Origin: DUOJ01 sp041676265
GTDB taxonomy: Bacteria; Spirochaetota; Spirochaetia; Sphaerochaetales; Sphaerochaetaceae
Assembly: GCA_041676265.1 (NCBI GenBank)
Contig: JBAYSE010000007.1
Coordinates: 1-24,640 of the forward strand
Direction of reading: 5' to 3'
Length of the DNA stretch: 24,640 bases
Shown here in pieces: positions 7,712-15,273 of this stretch. Position 1 is the stretch's first letter, and each line of letters starts with the position of its first letter. The notes beneath the pieces are model-generated. The model searched no databases, was not told the origin of the DNA, and saw nothing but the letters and a program-made list of their open reading frames with translations. A program made the translations under genes and the position numbers.

Positions 7712-8623
7712 GTGAGAGAGTTAGCAATTTATTGTCTGCCGGCTTTAAGTTTAGAGGAGCGCCTCACCCTTTGCAGTTCTTCGCTTGACACCGATGCAAT
7801 TCTTACGCATGCCTATGAGTACCTCAATCGACAGAGTCGGTGGCCCCTGAAAGAGGTCGAGAAAGAGTTTTTAAAGCTCCTAGAATGGAGAGCACAAAAT
7901 GACAATTGCGTGGTAACTTACAAAGACCAAAACTATCCACCACTTTTGAGGACAATCGAAGACGCCCCCTTCTTACTTACCTATCGGGGATCATTAGAAT
8001 TAAAAGGGATTCCGCTTACTATTGTGGGGACCAATAACCCTTCTAGAGCTTCCGAAGAGGCTGCTTTTAAATTAGCATTGGAGTGTGGTAGTGCTAATGG
8101 CTTCGTTATTTCAGCTCTGGAAAGGGGCATTTCCTCGGCCGTCCATGGGGGTTCTTATGCTGTTAAGAGGGGTAGTTGGGCCCTCCTCCCCTTTGGTTTG
8201 GACAAGCTTAGCAAAGGGGTCTTTTCCCGGGTAGATCAAATTTTAGCCCATAGAGGGGCTATTATCAGCGAGTTTCAACCCCACTTAAAGGCTACCCAAA
8301 AGCATTTCTGCTACCGAAATCGCCTCTTGGCGGCGATCTCCCCCGTGACGGTCATTATCGATGAAAATAGGCGCTCTACGGCGAGTGTTACGGCGGAATA
8401 TGCTCTGGATTATGGCCGCTCGGTAGTGGTGCATAGCGCCGAGAAGGAGAGTATAGGATCAGCCTTGTTTATTAACGATGGGGCGGCTGTGGTCGCTTGG
8501 TTAGGTGACATTGAGAAGGCCACAAAAATTGCTTTTAATGCCCATCTAAGAGCGATTGAAGCGCCCCGAGAGGGGCCCTACTACTATCGAAACAGAGGGT
8601 TTCGCCTCGTAACTGCGTTGTAG
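7712..8623 (+). CDS. dprA: Divergent DprA/Smf-like DNA-processing protein
   Basis: DprA proteins bind incoming single-stranded DNA and load RecA. The 303-residue protein keeps the overall DprA Rossmann-like fold: YPPLLRTIEDAPFLLTYRG, IVGT, FVISALERGIS, LLPFGLD, AIISEFQPH, FCYRNRLLAAIS and TAEYALDYGRSVVV, in the correct order. Several family motifs are changed: VGSR reads VGTN, SGLARGID reads SALERGIS, and the SGSL-type segment reads RSTASVTA. There is no clear C-terminal winged-helix domain. The start is taken as GTG 7712; no good ribosome binding site stands before it, so the start is uncertain. The 35-base gap to the upstream gene contains nothing clear. In Borrelia the smf gene occupies the equivalent place between ftsZ and hslV. 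Confidence 0.8.
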   Translation: MRELAIYCLPALSLEERLTLCSSSLDTDAILTHAYEYLNRQSRWPLKEVEKEFLKLLEWRAQNDNCVVTYKDQNYPPLLRTIEDAPFLLTYRGSLELKGIPLTIVGTNNPSRASEEAAFKLALECGSANGFVISALERGISSAVHGGSYAVKRGSWALLPFGLDKLSKGVFSRVDQILAHRGAIISEFQPHLKATQKHFCYRNRLLAAISPVTVIIDENRRSTASVTAEYALDYGRSVVVHSAEKESIGSALFINDGAAVVAWLGDIEKATKIAFNAHLRAIEAPREGPYYYRNRGFRLVTAL

Positions 8624-8635
8624 AAGTAGAGCCCC

Positions 8636-9568
8636 GTGTGTTATATTACCCCTAGTGATATGAGACCATACGAAACGATTAACGACTATTTGGACTACTT
8701 AGAGAGGGTACGCAACCTCTCAGATAACACTATTGTCGCTTATCGGGCAGATTTAAAGCTCTTCAGTGAGTTTTTATCTAACCAGGCATTAGCCGTAGCT
8801 GAGGTTACCTATCGTGATGCACGCCGGTTTGCCGCCTTTTTGATTAGAGAAAAACAGTTTAAACCCACCAGTGTTAACCGTAAATTATCAACATTGCGAG
8901 GTTTTTACCGCTACGCTTTAAGCCGGCAGATAGTGGCGATTAATCCATTCTCGAGAATTAGAGAAACGCCCCGTTACAGGAGACTACCGGAAGTTCTCAG
9001 CCGTCAAGAGATAAAAAAAATCCTCAGTTACCCCTTTAATGACTTTTTAGGACTCAGAAACACCTTTATAATGCACTTTTTTTACTCAACAGGGTGCCGG
9101 ATGAGTGAGGCGTTAGAGGCAAACATCGGACAGGTCGAAATTGATGGAGAAAGAGTGTTGGTCTTGGGTAAAGGGGGTAAAGAGCGCTATGTCTTTTTAA
9201 ACCCTCCTACCATCCAACTTTTGAAGGTCTACTTGGAACAACGAGAACAGTGGCTTTTAAAGCAAGGGGTAGAGACGCAAGCCTTACTAATTGGCGCTCG
9301 CGGTGAGAGGTTGTCACCTTCATCGCTCCATAGTATCTTTGATAGGTACCGACAAGAGTTAGGGATGAGGAAAAATTTTACGCCACATATGTTGAGACAC
9401 AGTTTTGCAACCCATATGCTGGACAGAGATTCGGGGATAAGGTTAGTTCAAGAACTCCTAGGGCACGCCTCGATTTCGACGACCCAGATTTACACCCATA
9501 TTAGTAGTGCTAGATTGAAGACTGTCTATGAAAATACACATCCACATGGAAGGAAAAGAGATGATTAA
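8636..9568 (+). CDS. xerC: Xer-type tyrosine recombinase (second copy)
   Basis: Second recombinase of the XerC/XerD family in this operon. The 310-residue protein has the SAM-like domain (about 12-105) with the typical LSDNTIVAYRADL and NRKLSTLRGFYRY segments. All catalytic residues are present: Arg155 (GCRMSEA), Lys179 (GKGGKER), His251 and Arg254 (HMLRHSF), His277 (LLGHAS) and Tyr286 (QIYTH). Position directly before hslV-hslU corresponds to codV-clpQ-clpY of Bacillus, which favours XerC. The start is GTG 8636; ATG 8660 (giving MRPYETIND) is an equally reasonable choice because neither has a strong ribosome binding site. The last eight bases overlap the hslV start. Confidence 0.9.
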   Translation: MCYITPSDMRPYETINDYLDYLERVRNLSDNTIVAYRADLKLFSEFLSNQALAVAEVTYRDARRFAAFLIREKQFKPTSVNRKLSTLRGFYRYALSRQIVAINPFSRIRETPRYRRLPEVLSRQEIKKILSYPFNDFLGLRNTFIMHFFYSTGCRMSEALEANIGQVEIDGERVLVLGKGGKERYVFLNPPTIQLLKVYLEQREQWLLKQGVETQALLIGARGERLSPSSLHSIFDRYRQELGMRKNFTPHMLRHSFATHMLDRDSGIRLVQELLGHASISTTQIYTHISSARLKTVYENTHPHGRKRDD

Positions 9569-10094
9569 AACGAGAGGAACCACGATTATCGCGGTTAGAA
9601 GAGAGGGAAAAGTGGCGATTGCCGGCGATGGGCAGGTAACTGCAGGGGATGCCATTTTAAAAGGAAATACCCGCAAAGTGCGCCGAATGCTGGAAGGGAA
9701 GGTTCTGTCCGGTTTTGCCGGAGCTACGGCTGATGCGTTTACCCTTTATGAGGTGTTTGAAAAGAAGTTAAAGCAGTACAATGGAGATTTGATGCGTTCA
9801 GCCGTCGAGATGGCTAAAGAGTGGCGCCTTGACCGCAATTTACGCCGCCTCGAAGCGATGCTCTTGGTTGCCGACAAGCAGAAAACGTTCTTAATTTCGG
9901 GTTCAGGGGATGTGATTGAACCGGAGTATGCGGCTATCGCCATCGGTTCGGGGGGCAATTATGCCGTAGCTGCAGCGCGGGCTTATTTGGAGAGCTCTTC
10001 TTACAGTGCCGAACAGATAGCCCGTAAATCGTTGGAAATCGCCAGCGATATTTGTGTTTACACCAATAAAAATATTATTGTGGAGACCCTTTAG
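9561..10094 (+). CDS. hslV: HslV (ClpQ), peptidase subunit of the HslUV protease
   Basis: Threonine protease that forms a double hexameric barrel and degrades proteins fed by HslU. The 177-residue protein has a short propeptide (MIKTRG) ending before Thr7, which becomes the N-terminal nucleophile (TTIIAVRR). Other family motifs are AGDGQVTAGDAILKG, RKVRRM, FAGATADAFTLYEVFE, IAIGSGGNYA and DICVYTNKN. I chose ATG 9561 over an in-frame ATG at 9528, because GGAAGG lies just upstream and because the longer form would give an atypical propeptide. The overlap with the upstream recombinase is eight bases (ATGATTAA). hslU follows after eight bases. Confidence 0.97.
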   Translation: MIKTRGTTIIAVRREGKVAIAGDGQVTAGDAILKGNTRKVRRMLEGKVLSGFAGATADAFTLYEVFEKKLKQYNGDLMRSAVEMAKEWRLDRNLRRLEAMLLVADKQKTFLISGSGDVIEPEYAAIAIGSGGNYAVAAARAYLESSSYSAEQIARKSLEIASDICVYTNKNIIVETL

Positions 10095-10102
10095 GAGAAG
10101 AC

Positions 10103-11446
10103 ATGGTACTAGATGAAATGACACCTGCCGAGATAGTGCAGGAACTCGATAAATATATTATAGGTCAAGATGATGCTAAACGGGCTGTGGCTATCGCTTT
10201 GCGCAATAGAGCTCGCCGTAAGAAACTGCCCGAGAATATGCGCGACGAGGTCTCGCCTAAAAATATTATTATGATTGGTCCCACCGGCGTAGGTAAGACC
10301 GAAATAGCCCGTCGTATTGCCAAATTGGCCAATACCCCCTTCATTAAAGTTGAAGCAACTAAGTATACGGAAGTGGGGTATGTAGGGCGAGATGTTGAGT
10401 CGATGGTGAGAGACTTAATGGGGAGCGCCATTCAAATGACCCGTAAAGAGATGGCCAAAAAGAACGAGGAGTTGGTTGCTAAGCGGGTTGAAGAGCGTCT
10501 TTTAGACCTCCTTTTACCTCCGGCCTCCCCAAAGGGGGAGAAGAATGCCCTCGAAGAGGCCCAGGTAGAAACGCGTGAGAAATTTAAACAATTTTTAGCT
10601 GAAGGACGCTTTGAAGAGCGCGAGGTTGAGCTGCACTTAAGCCATCGGCCCCCCATCGGAGGGGTTGAGTTGTTAGCCGGTGGTAGCTTGGAAGATTTAG
10701 AGTCGGCCATCGAAAAAATAGGCACGATGTTTAGCGGGAGGGGGAAGAAGAGGAAGGTCTCTATAAAACGAGCCCGCGAAATATTGACCGAAGAGGAGAC
10801 CGAAAAGAGCGTTGATCAAGAACAGGTGGTAGAAAACGCTAAGAACCTTGTTGAACAAATGGGTATTATTTTTATCGATGAAATTGATAAGATTGCCGGT
10901 TCGAAAGGGGGCCATAGCGGACCCGATGTCTCTAGAGAAGGAGTCCAGCGGGACATTCTCCCAATTGTTGAGGGGAGTAAAATCAATACTAAGTGGGGAA
11001 TAATCGATACAACCCACATCCTCTTCATTGCAGCGGGAGCTTTCCACATCTCAAAAGTGAGTGATTTAATCCCTGAACTCCAAGGGCGTTTTCCTTTACG
11101 GGTGGAGCTACAGGAGTTAAGCAGTGAGGACTTTTTCCGTATCCTGAAAGAGCCTGAAAATGCTATTGTGAAGCAGTATGTGGCTCTTATGGCCACCGAA
11201 GATGTCAATTTGGTCTTCAAAGAGGAGGCGCTTAAACGGGTAAGTGAAATTGCCTACACCGTTAATAGTAATACGGAGAATATTGGGGCCCGGCGACTCT
11301 ACACGGTTATGGAGTACCTTTTGGAAGATATCTCCTTTAAAGCTAATGAGATGAGTGGAGAAAAAGTCGAGATTGATGAAGACTATGTGAATGAGCGCCT
11401 TTCGGCTATACTGGAAGACGAAGATCTGAGTCAATATATTCTCTAA
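10103..11446 (+). CDS. hslU: HslU (ClpY), ATPase subunit of the HslUV protease
   Basis: Hexameric AAA+ unfoldase that feeds substrates to HslV. The 447-residue protein has the typical N-terminus (TPAEIVQELDKYIIGQ), Walker A GPTGVGKT (59-66), the pore loop GYVGRD (92-97) and an intermediate I domain (about 105-245). The Walker B region is IIFIDEID (255-262), and the C-terminal tail is EDLSQYIL, which in this family docks into HslV and activates it. Strong AGGAG stands five bases before ATG 10103. It forms a two-gene unit with hslV inside the longer operon; flhF follows after 18 bases. In Borrelia and Bacillus the corresponding position is followed, directly or after codY, by flgB and the flagellar operon, which is absent here. 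Confidence 0.98.
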   Translation: MVLDEMTPAEIVQELDKYIIGQDDAKRAVAIALRNRARRKKLPENMRDEVSPKNIIMIGPTGVGKTEIARRIAKLANTPFIKVEATKYTEVGYVGRDVESMVRDLMGSAIQMTRKEMAKKNEELVAKRVEERLLDLLLPPASPKGEKNALEEAQVETREKFKQFLAEGRFEEREVELHLSHRPPIGGVELLAGGSLEDLESAIEKIGTMFSGRGKKRKVSIKRAREILTEEETEKSVDQEQVVENAKNLVEQMGIIFIDEIDKIAGSKGGHSGPDVSREGVQRDILPIVEGSKINTKWGIIDTTHILFIAAGAFHISKVSDLIPELQGRFPLRVELQELSSEDFFRILKEPENAIVKQYVALMATEDVNLVFKEEALKRVSEIAYTVNSNTENIGARRLYTVMEYLLEDISFKANEMSGEKVEIDEDYVNERLSAILEDEDLSQYIL

Positions 11447-11464
11447 AAGAAGGAGTTTTCTTGA

Positions 11465-12565
11465 ATGCAGTACGTCACCGTCAGTGGGAAAGATTTTGAA
11501 GAGGCTGTCCGTAAGGCTCGAGAACTCTATGGTTCGTCTCTCCGTATTCACCACCGTCGTGACGTAACTAGGCGGGGGGGCTTCTTTTGGCTTGCCAAGC
11601 GTAACAGTGTGGAACTCACCTGCTATCTAGCACCGGCTCCCTCTGTCAGTGAAGTCCCTAAAGAGGTAGAAGTCGAGGTAGTTAAAGAGGAAGAAGAGGC
11701 TCCCGTTAACCAGAAAGAGCTCCTCTTAAACCACGCAGATCATCTGTTACAGCTTAATGATTTCTCAGACAAGTTTGTTAAAGCCGTCTTGGAGCGCTTA
11801 GAGGACTCTCTTGATGAGGAGTTGTCTGAGGACCTTTCGATGCAAGAGTTTGAACTGATGATTGTCGATAAGATTGTGGCTTTAATAGAAATTGACCATC
11901 AAACTCAACTAAACCCACCCCGCATCTTTGTCTTATTGGGCTCTACGGGAGTGGGCAAAACAACCACCATTGCTAAAATTGCCGCCCTCTACAATCATCA
12001 AGATGCGACGGAATATCGTCGTTCAGTCGCCATGATAACCATCGACTCTTTTCGCTCCGGTGCTTACGAACAACTTAAAGGTTTTGCCAATTCTTTAAAT
12101 ATTGAAGTGCGCCGTGTTAGTGATGAAGAGGGGTTCTACCAAGCCCTGAGTGAGCTCGAAAGTTACGACCTAGTCCTCGTAGATACCTTCGGCAAGAGTC
12201 CCCGCGATAACGACTTAGCTATAAAAATGCGGGCTATGCTCTCGGTCCCCAATTCCGAAGAGACCGGTTTCTTTTTGGCAGTTGACGGAGCCTTCAAAAG
12301 TCAAGATATCGTGCGGAGCATGGAGCAATTCCTCGCCTTTAAAATTGAAGCCATGATTATCACAAAGCTAGATGAAACCGAGACCGTCGGGAACGTCTTA
12401 AGTGTCTGTTATGAGAAGGGGATGCCACTCCTTTTCTTCACCGATGGACAAAGAGTCCCTAAAGATATTCAAAAAGCCTCCGCCTCAACCATGTTAGGGC
12501 GCTTAAACGGGTTTTCACTCGATTTTGGTAACCTATGGGTTAATCAGAGCGATTCTACAGACTAA
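11465..12565 (+). CDS. flhF: FlhF-like SRP-family GTPase
   Basis: FlhF is a GTPase related to Ffh/FtsY that sets the position and number of flagella. The 366-residue protein has a short N-terminal B domain (about 1-55, with RGGFFWLAKRNSVEL), an acidic linker and the NG domain. Visible motifs are the P loop GSTGVGKT (159-166), IDSFRSGAYEQLKGFA (family TxDxYRxxAxEQLxxYA), DTFGKSPRD (240-248, where most FlhF have DTAG), TKLDET (300-305) and the FlhF-characteristic TDGQRVPKDI. AGGAG stands nine bases before ATG 11465. No other flagellar gene is in the window, and the flhG/ylxH partner is not adjacent. The 3' end overlaps the convergent PBP gene by 11 bases. Confidence 0.88.
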   Translation: MQYVTVSGKDFEEAVRKARELYGSSLRIHHRRDVTRRGGFFWLAKRNSVELTCYLAPAPSVSEVPKEVEVEVVKEEEEAPVNQKELLLNHADHLLQLNDFSDKFVKAVLERLEDSLDEELSEDLSMQEFELMIVDKIVALIEIDHQTQLNPPRIFVLLGSTGVGKTTTIAKIAALYNHQDATEYRRSVAMITIDSFRSGAYEQLKGFANSLNIEVRRVSDEEGFYQALSELESYDLVLVDTFGKSPRDNDLAIKMRAMLSVPNSEETGFFLAVDGAFKSQDIVRSMEQFLAFKIEAMIITKLDETETVGNVLSVCYEKGMPLLFFTDGQRVPKDIQKASASTMLGRLNGFSLDFGNLWVNQSDSTD

Positions 12566-14186
12566 CCTTTTCACTCACCGTCGAGATTATTTTCCCCTGA
12601 CTGACCATTGAATTAATAATTGAAGCAATGGCAGGAGCGGCGATGTTAGCCCCCCAAATAGTGGCTCCCTTGGGATTCTTGACCCCTATGAAGATAATGT
12701 AGGCGGGGTCATCGGCTGGGAAAATAGAGAGGGTACTCGCCAAGAAAGCCCCCTCATCATAGCGCCCACTTTGCGGGTTAATAATTTGGGCTGTTCCCGT
12801 TTTGCTGGCAACTTTAACCCCATTTACGGCTGACCTGACGGCGGTCCCTCCCGCTTCACTGGCTTGTACCATCCCCTTTAGTACTTCTTGAGCAGTAGCG
12901 CTCGAAATAACTCCCTTTTGGGCAACATTGCGTTGATGCCTGTCATCTTTGACGATGTAAGGGGTTAAAAGGTCCCCATCATTGGTTAAGGCAGTGGCTG
13001 CAGTGGCCAATTGCAGAGCACTGACGGCCACCTCTTGGCCAAAAGCAATCGTTGCTTTAGATCTACCTGACCAGCTATCTACCCCTTTTAGGGTACCTTT
13101 GGCCACTCCGGGCAACTCCAAGGGCCACTTTGTAGTAAGTCCCAGGTCAACTAAATGGTCGTAAAAAGAATTTGAGTCACTTTGAAGTGCCCAGTGGGCA
13201 ACGGCACCATTACACGAGTACTTTAACATCCCTTGAGGATCAACGTAGCCGTGCGGCTCTGTACAGTTGACCGTCACTTGTTGGCCACTACCGGTGGTAT
13301 AGGTGTAGGAGCCATCACAAAAGAAAGGTTCACTAAAGTCGGCTTGGTTGGATTCCAGCAGAGCAGCCAGAGAAAAGATTTTAAAGACTGAGCCCGGCTC
13401 AAACTGTGCCGTAATAACGCGGTTTTGGCGCACTTGAGGTGTGGAGTGGGTAAATTCGTTAGGGTCGTACCAAGGGAAATTGGTCATCGCCAGAATAGCA
13501 CCCGTTTTAGCATCCATGATAATAGCGCTGATTTCATCGGGGTTGTGAACCCTATCGATGAGAACAGCTTGCTCATCAAGTAAGTATTGCAGAGACATAT
13601 CGAGGGTTAAGTAAAGGTCTTCTCCGTAGGTAATTTTTTCGTTCAGCCGGGGCAAGGGGAGCAAGAGGTCGTTGAGGGAGAGTTCTATCCCCTCTAACCC
13701 CTCATTTTCACTATTGGTGAAACCAATCACCTGGCTGGCATGGTAGTGTTGTGGGTAGAAGCGCCCATACTGTTTTTCTAAAGTTACACCTTTTAGTTTC
13801 AAAGCTCTAATTTGGTCAACTTCTCCATCTTTTAGCCTCTTTTTGATTAAGTAGTAGGTATTATATTGGCTCGATTCCCTCACGATCTCCTCGGGGGGAA
13901 GGGCTAAAATGGGCCCCAACTTTGCGGCTACCTCGGCAATATCTTTAACCTCTTTTAAAAGGAGAGCGCAACTGTAAAAAGGGCGTTCTATAGCTATTAT
14001 TCGCCCATCAGTGTCGTAAATAGTCCCTCTGACAACTCTTGAAGCGACTACCGGGTTTGTATACTTTTTAGCCTCACCCGAGGCTCTAAGCATGCTAAAA
14101 ATGGTTCGAAAAACTATTATGAGGAGGATAATTGTCGTTATAACGAGGAGTAAAAGAGGGAAACGACTTTTTTCTCTAGATACCAT
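12555..14186 (-). CDS. Class B penicillin-binding protein (FtsI/PBP2-type transpeptidase)
   Basis: Membrane-anchored D,D-transpeptidase that cross-links peptidoglycan. The 543-residue protein has one N-terminal membrane segment (about 9-31), the class B pedestal beginning VVRGTIYDTDGR (51-62), and a penicillin-binding domain with all three active-site motifs: SVFK (266-269), SCN (324-326) and KTG (462-464). No PASTA domain and no transglycosylase domain are present. It is probably FtsI (PBP3), given the nearby ftsW and divisome genes, but an elongation PBP2 is possible. No ribosome binding site precedes the ATG at 14186. A promoter-like pair lies so close that the mRNA may begin two to four bases before the start codon. 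The 3' end overlaps flhF tail to tail. Confidence 0.93.
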   Translation of the reverse strand: MVSREKSRFPLLLLVITTIILLIIVFRTIFSMLRASGEAKKYTNPVVASRVVRGTIYDTDGRIIAIERPFYSCALLLKEVKDIAEVAAKLGPILALPPEEIVRESSQYNTYYLIKKRLKDGEVDQIRALKLKGVTLEKQYGRFYPQHYHASQVIGFTNSENEGLEGIELSLNDLLLPLPRLNEKITYGEDLYLTLDMSLQYLLDEQAVLIDRVHNPDEISAIIMDAKTGAILAMTNFPWYDPNEFTHSTPQVRQNRVITAQFEPGSVFKIFSLAALLESNQADFSEPFFCDGSYTYTTGSGQQVTVNCTEPHGYVDPQGMLKYSCNGAVAHWALQSDSNSFYDHLVDLGLTTKWPLELPGVAKGTLKGVDSWSGRSKATIAFGQEVAVSALQLATAATALTNDGDLLTPYIVKDDRHQRNVAQKGVISSATAQEVLKGMVQASEAGGTAVRSAVNGVKVASKTGTAQIINPQSGRYDEGAFLASTLSIFPADDPAYIIFIGVKNPKGATIWGANIAAPAIASIINSMVSQGKIISTVSEKVSL

Positions 14187-14194
14187 AGTGCAAA

Positions 14195-14224
14195 TATAGT
14201 AATATGAGGTGAGGCCAATGTCGA
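14195..14224. promoter_or_regulatory. Divergent promoter region between the PBP and nlpD-like genes
   Basis: On the minus strand TCGACA (14219-14224) and TACTAT (14196-14201) are separated by 17 bases, a good sigma-70-like pair facing the PBP gene. On the plus strand the same bases read TATAGT (14195-14200), five of six matches to TATAAT, facing the LysM gene, but no convincing -35 lies upstream. The single A/T box could therefore serve as -10 element in both directions. This is by eye only, without experimental support. Confidence 0.45.
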
Positions 14225-14240
14225 TAGTAGGTGGAGATAA

Positions 14241-15272
14241 ATGAGCTTTAAGGACAAGAGTAACTACGATGATATGGGGTACTCTTCCCCCTCCAGAAGG
14301 CAGGACCGTGACCGGATGGACAAGAGGAGTTTGCGCACTATTGTTCTAGTTGTCATCTTTGGCATCTTGCTCTGCGCAGCAGTGGTCCTTTTGTGGGTAT
14401 TTTACTTCTCCGGAGAGGGGGAAAAAGAGGGTCCCCCTAGGACTGAAGTACAGCCGAGTGAAAGCCCGGAGGTGGCCACTGTAGCCCTCCCTAAAGAAGA
14501 GGTTGAAATTAGGACCCCCCAGCCGGTAGCTCAATTAAGTAGTAGTGCCCCCACCGGGTGGTACCGTGAATACTTAGTGCAAGAGGGCGACACCTTAGAG
14601 AGTATCAGCGCAGAGTTTGGCATCTCACGCGAAACTATTTTATCGGTCAACCAAATTAAGAGTATCCAAGAAGTCTCCTCTGGTAAGACTCTCCTTATCC
14701 CAGTGAGTAACGGCCAGCTCTACACTGTACAGAGTGGCGATTCTCTCTCAATTATAACGAGCCGTTTTAACCCTACTTTAGGGTGGAAGACCCTTCAGGA
14801 GATCAACAATTTACCGAGTGAACAGATTCGCCCGGGGCAAAAAATATTTATTCCCAGCCCGCAAACCGCTGTTAATGGGTATTTTACCCGTTTCATTAAA
14901 CCGGCCGAAGGGCGTATCGGTGGTTCATACAATCAGGCAGTCCTCTATGGAAAAGAGTCCAAAATTGTTACCCTTAAAGGGATTTTAATTGAGGGCAAGT
15001 TGCGCGATGCCGTCAAAGCTTCCAACAGTGGTTTAGTAGCCGATGTCGGCAACGATGTTGATGGCGAGGGACGTTTTATTGTTCTGTCCCATGATCAGGG
15101 CTACAAAACGACCTATACCCATTTAGATGAAGTACTGGTGAAAGTGGGTGAACAGGTTAAACAAGGGGATGTGATCGGCCTCTTGGGGGAGAGTGGCGCC
15201 GTCGAGCAGCCAACCCTCTATTTCCAAATTGACCAAGAGGGGACGCCCCTCGACCCAGCCAACTTTTTCTAA
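14241..15272 (+). CDS. LysM and degenerate M23/LytM-domain protein (NlpD-like)
   Basis: Probable envelope protein that binds peptidoglycan and activates a cell-separation amidase. The 343-residue protein has a basic cytoplasmic tail, one membrane segment (about 34-56), a proline-rich linker, two LysM domains (about 109-152 starting YLVQEGDTLESIS, and 157-205 starting YTVQSGDSLSIIT) and a C-terminal LytM domain. In that domain the metal-binding HxGxD position reads LKGILIE and the final HLHFE-like motif reads TLYFQID. Only the histidine of TYTHL remains, so it should not be an active endopeptidase. Such decay is typical of NlpD/EnvC-type activators. GTGGAG stands shortly before ATG 14241. It is divergent from the PBP gene and convergent with secA, with one base between the two stop codons. 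Confidence 0.88.
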   Translation: MSFKDKSNYDDMGYSSPSRRQDRDRMDKRSLRTIVLVVIFGILLCAAVVLLWVFYFSGEGEKEGPPRTEVQPSESPEVATVALPKEEVEIRTPQPVAQLSSSAPTGWYREYLVQEGDTLESISAEFGISRETILSVNQIKSIQEVSSGKTLLIPVSNGQLYTVQSGDSLSIITSRFNPTLGWKTLQEINNLPSEQIRPGQKIFIPSPQTAVNGYFTRFIKPAEGRIGGSYNQAVLYGKESKIVTLKGILIEGKLRDAVKASNSGLVADVGNDVDGEGRFIVLSHDQGYKTTYTHLDEVLVKVGEQVKQGDVIGLLGESGAVEQPTLYFQIDQEGTPLDPANFF

Positions 15273-15273
15273 A

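Noticed and set aside
10816..11554. Several minus-strand frames of 116-145 residues opposite hslU and flhF
   Set aside because: They overlap clearly coding genes, overlap each other, and show no family features.
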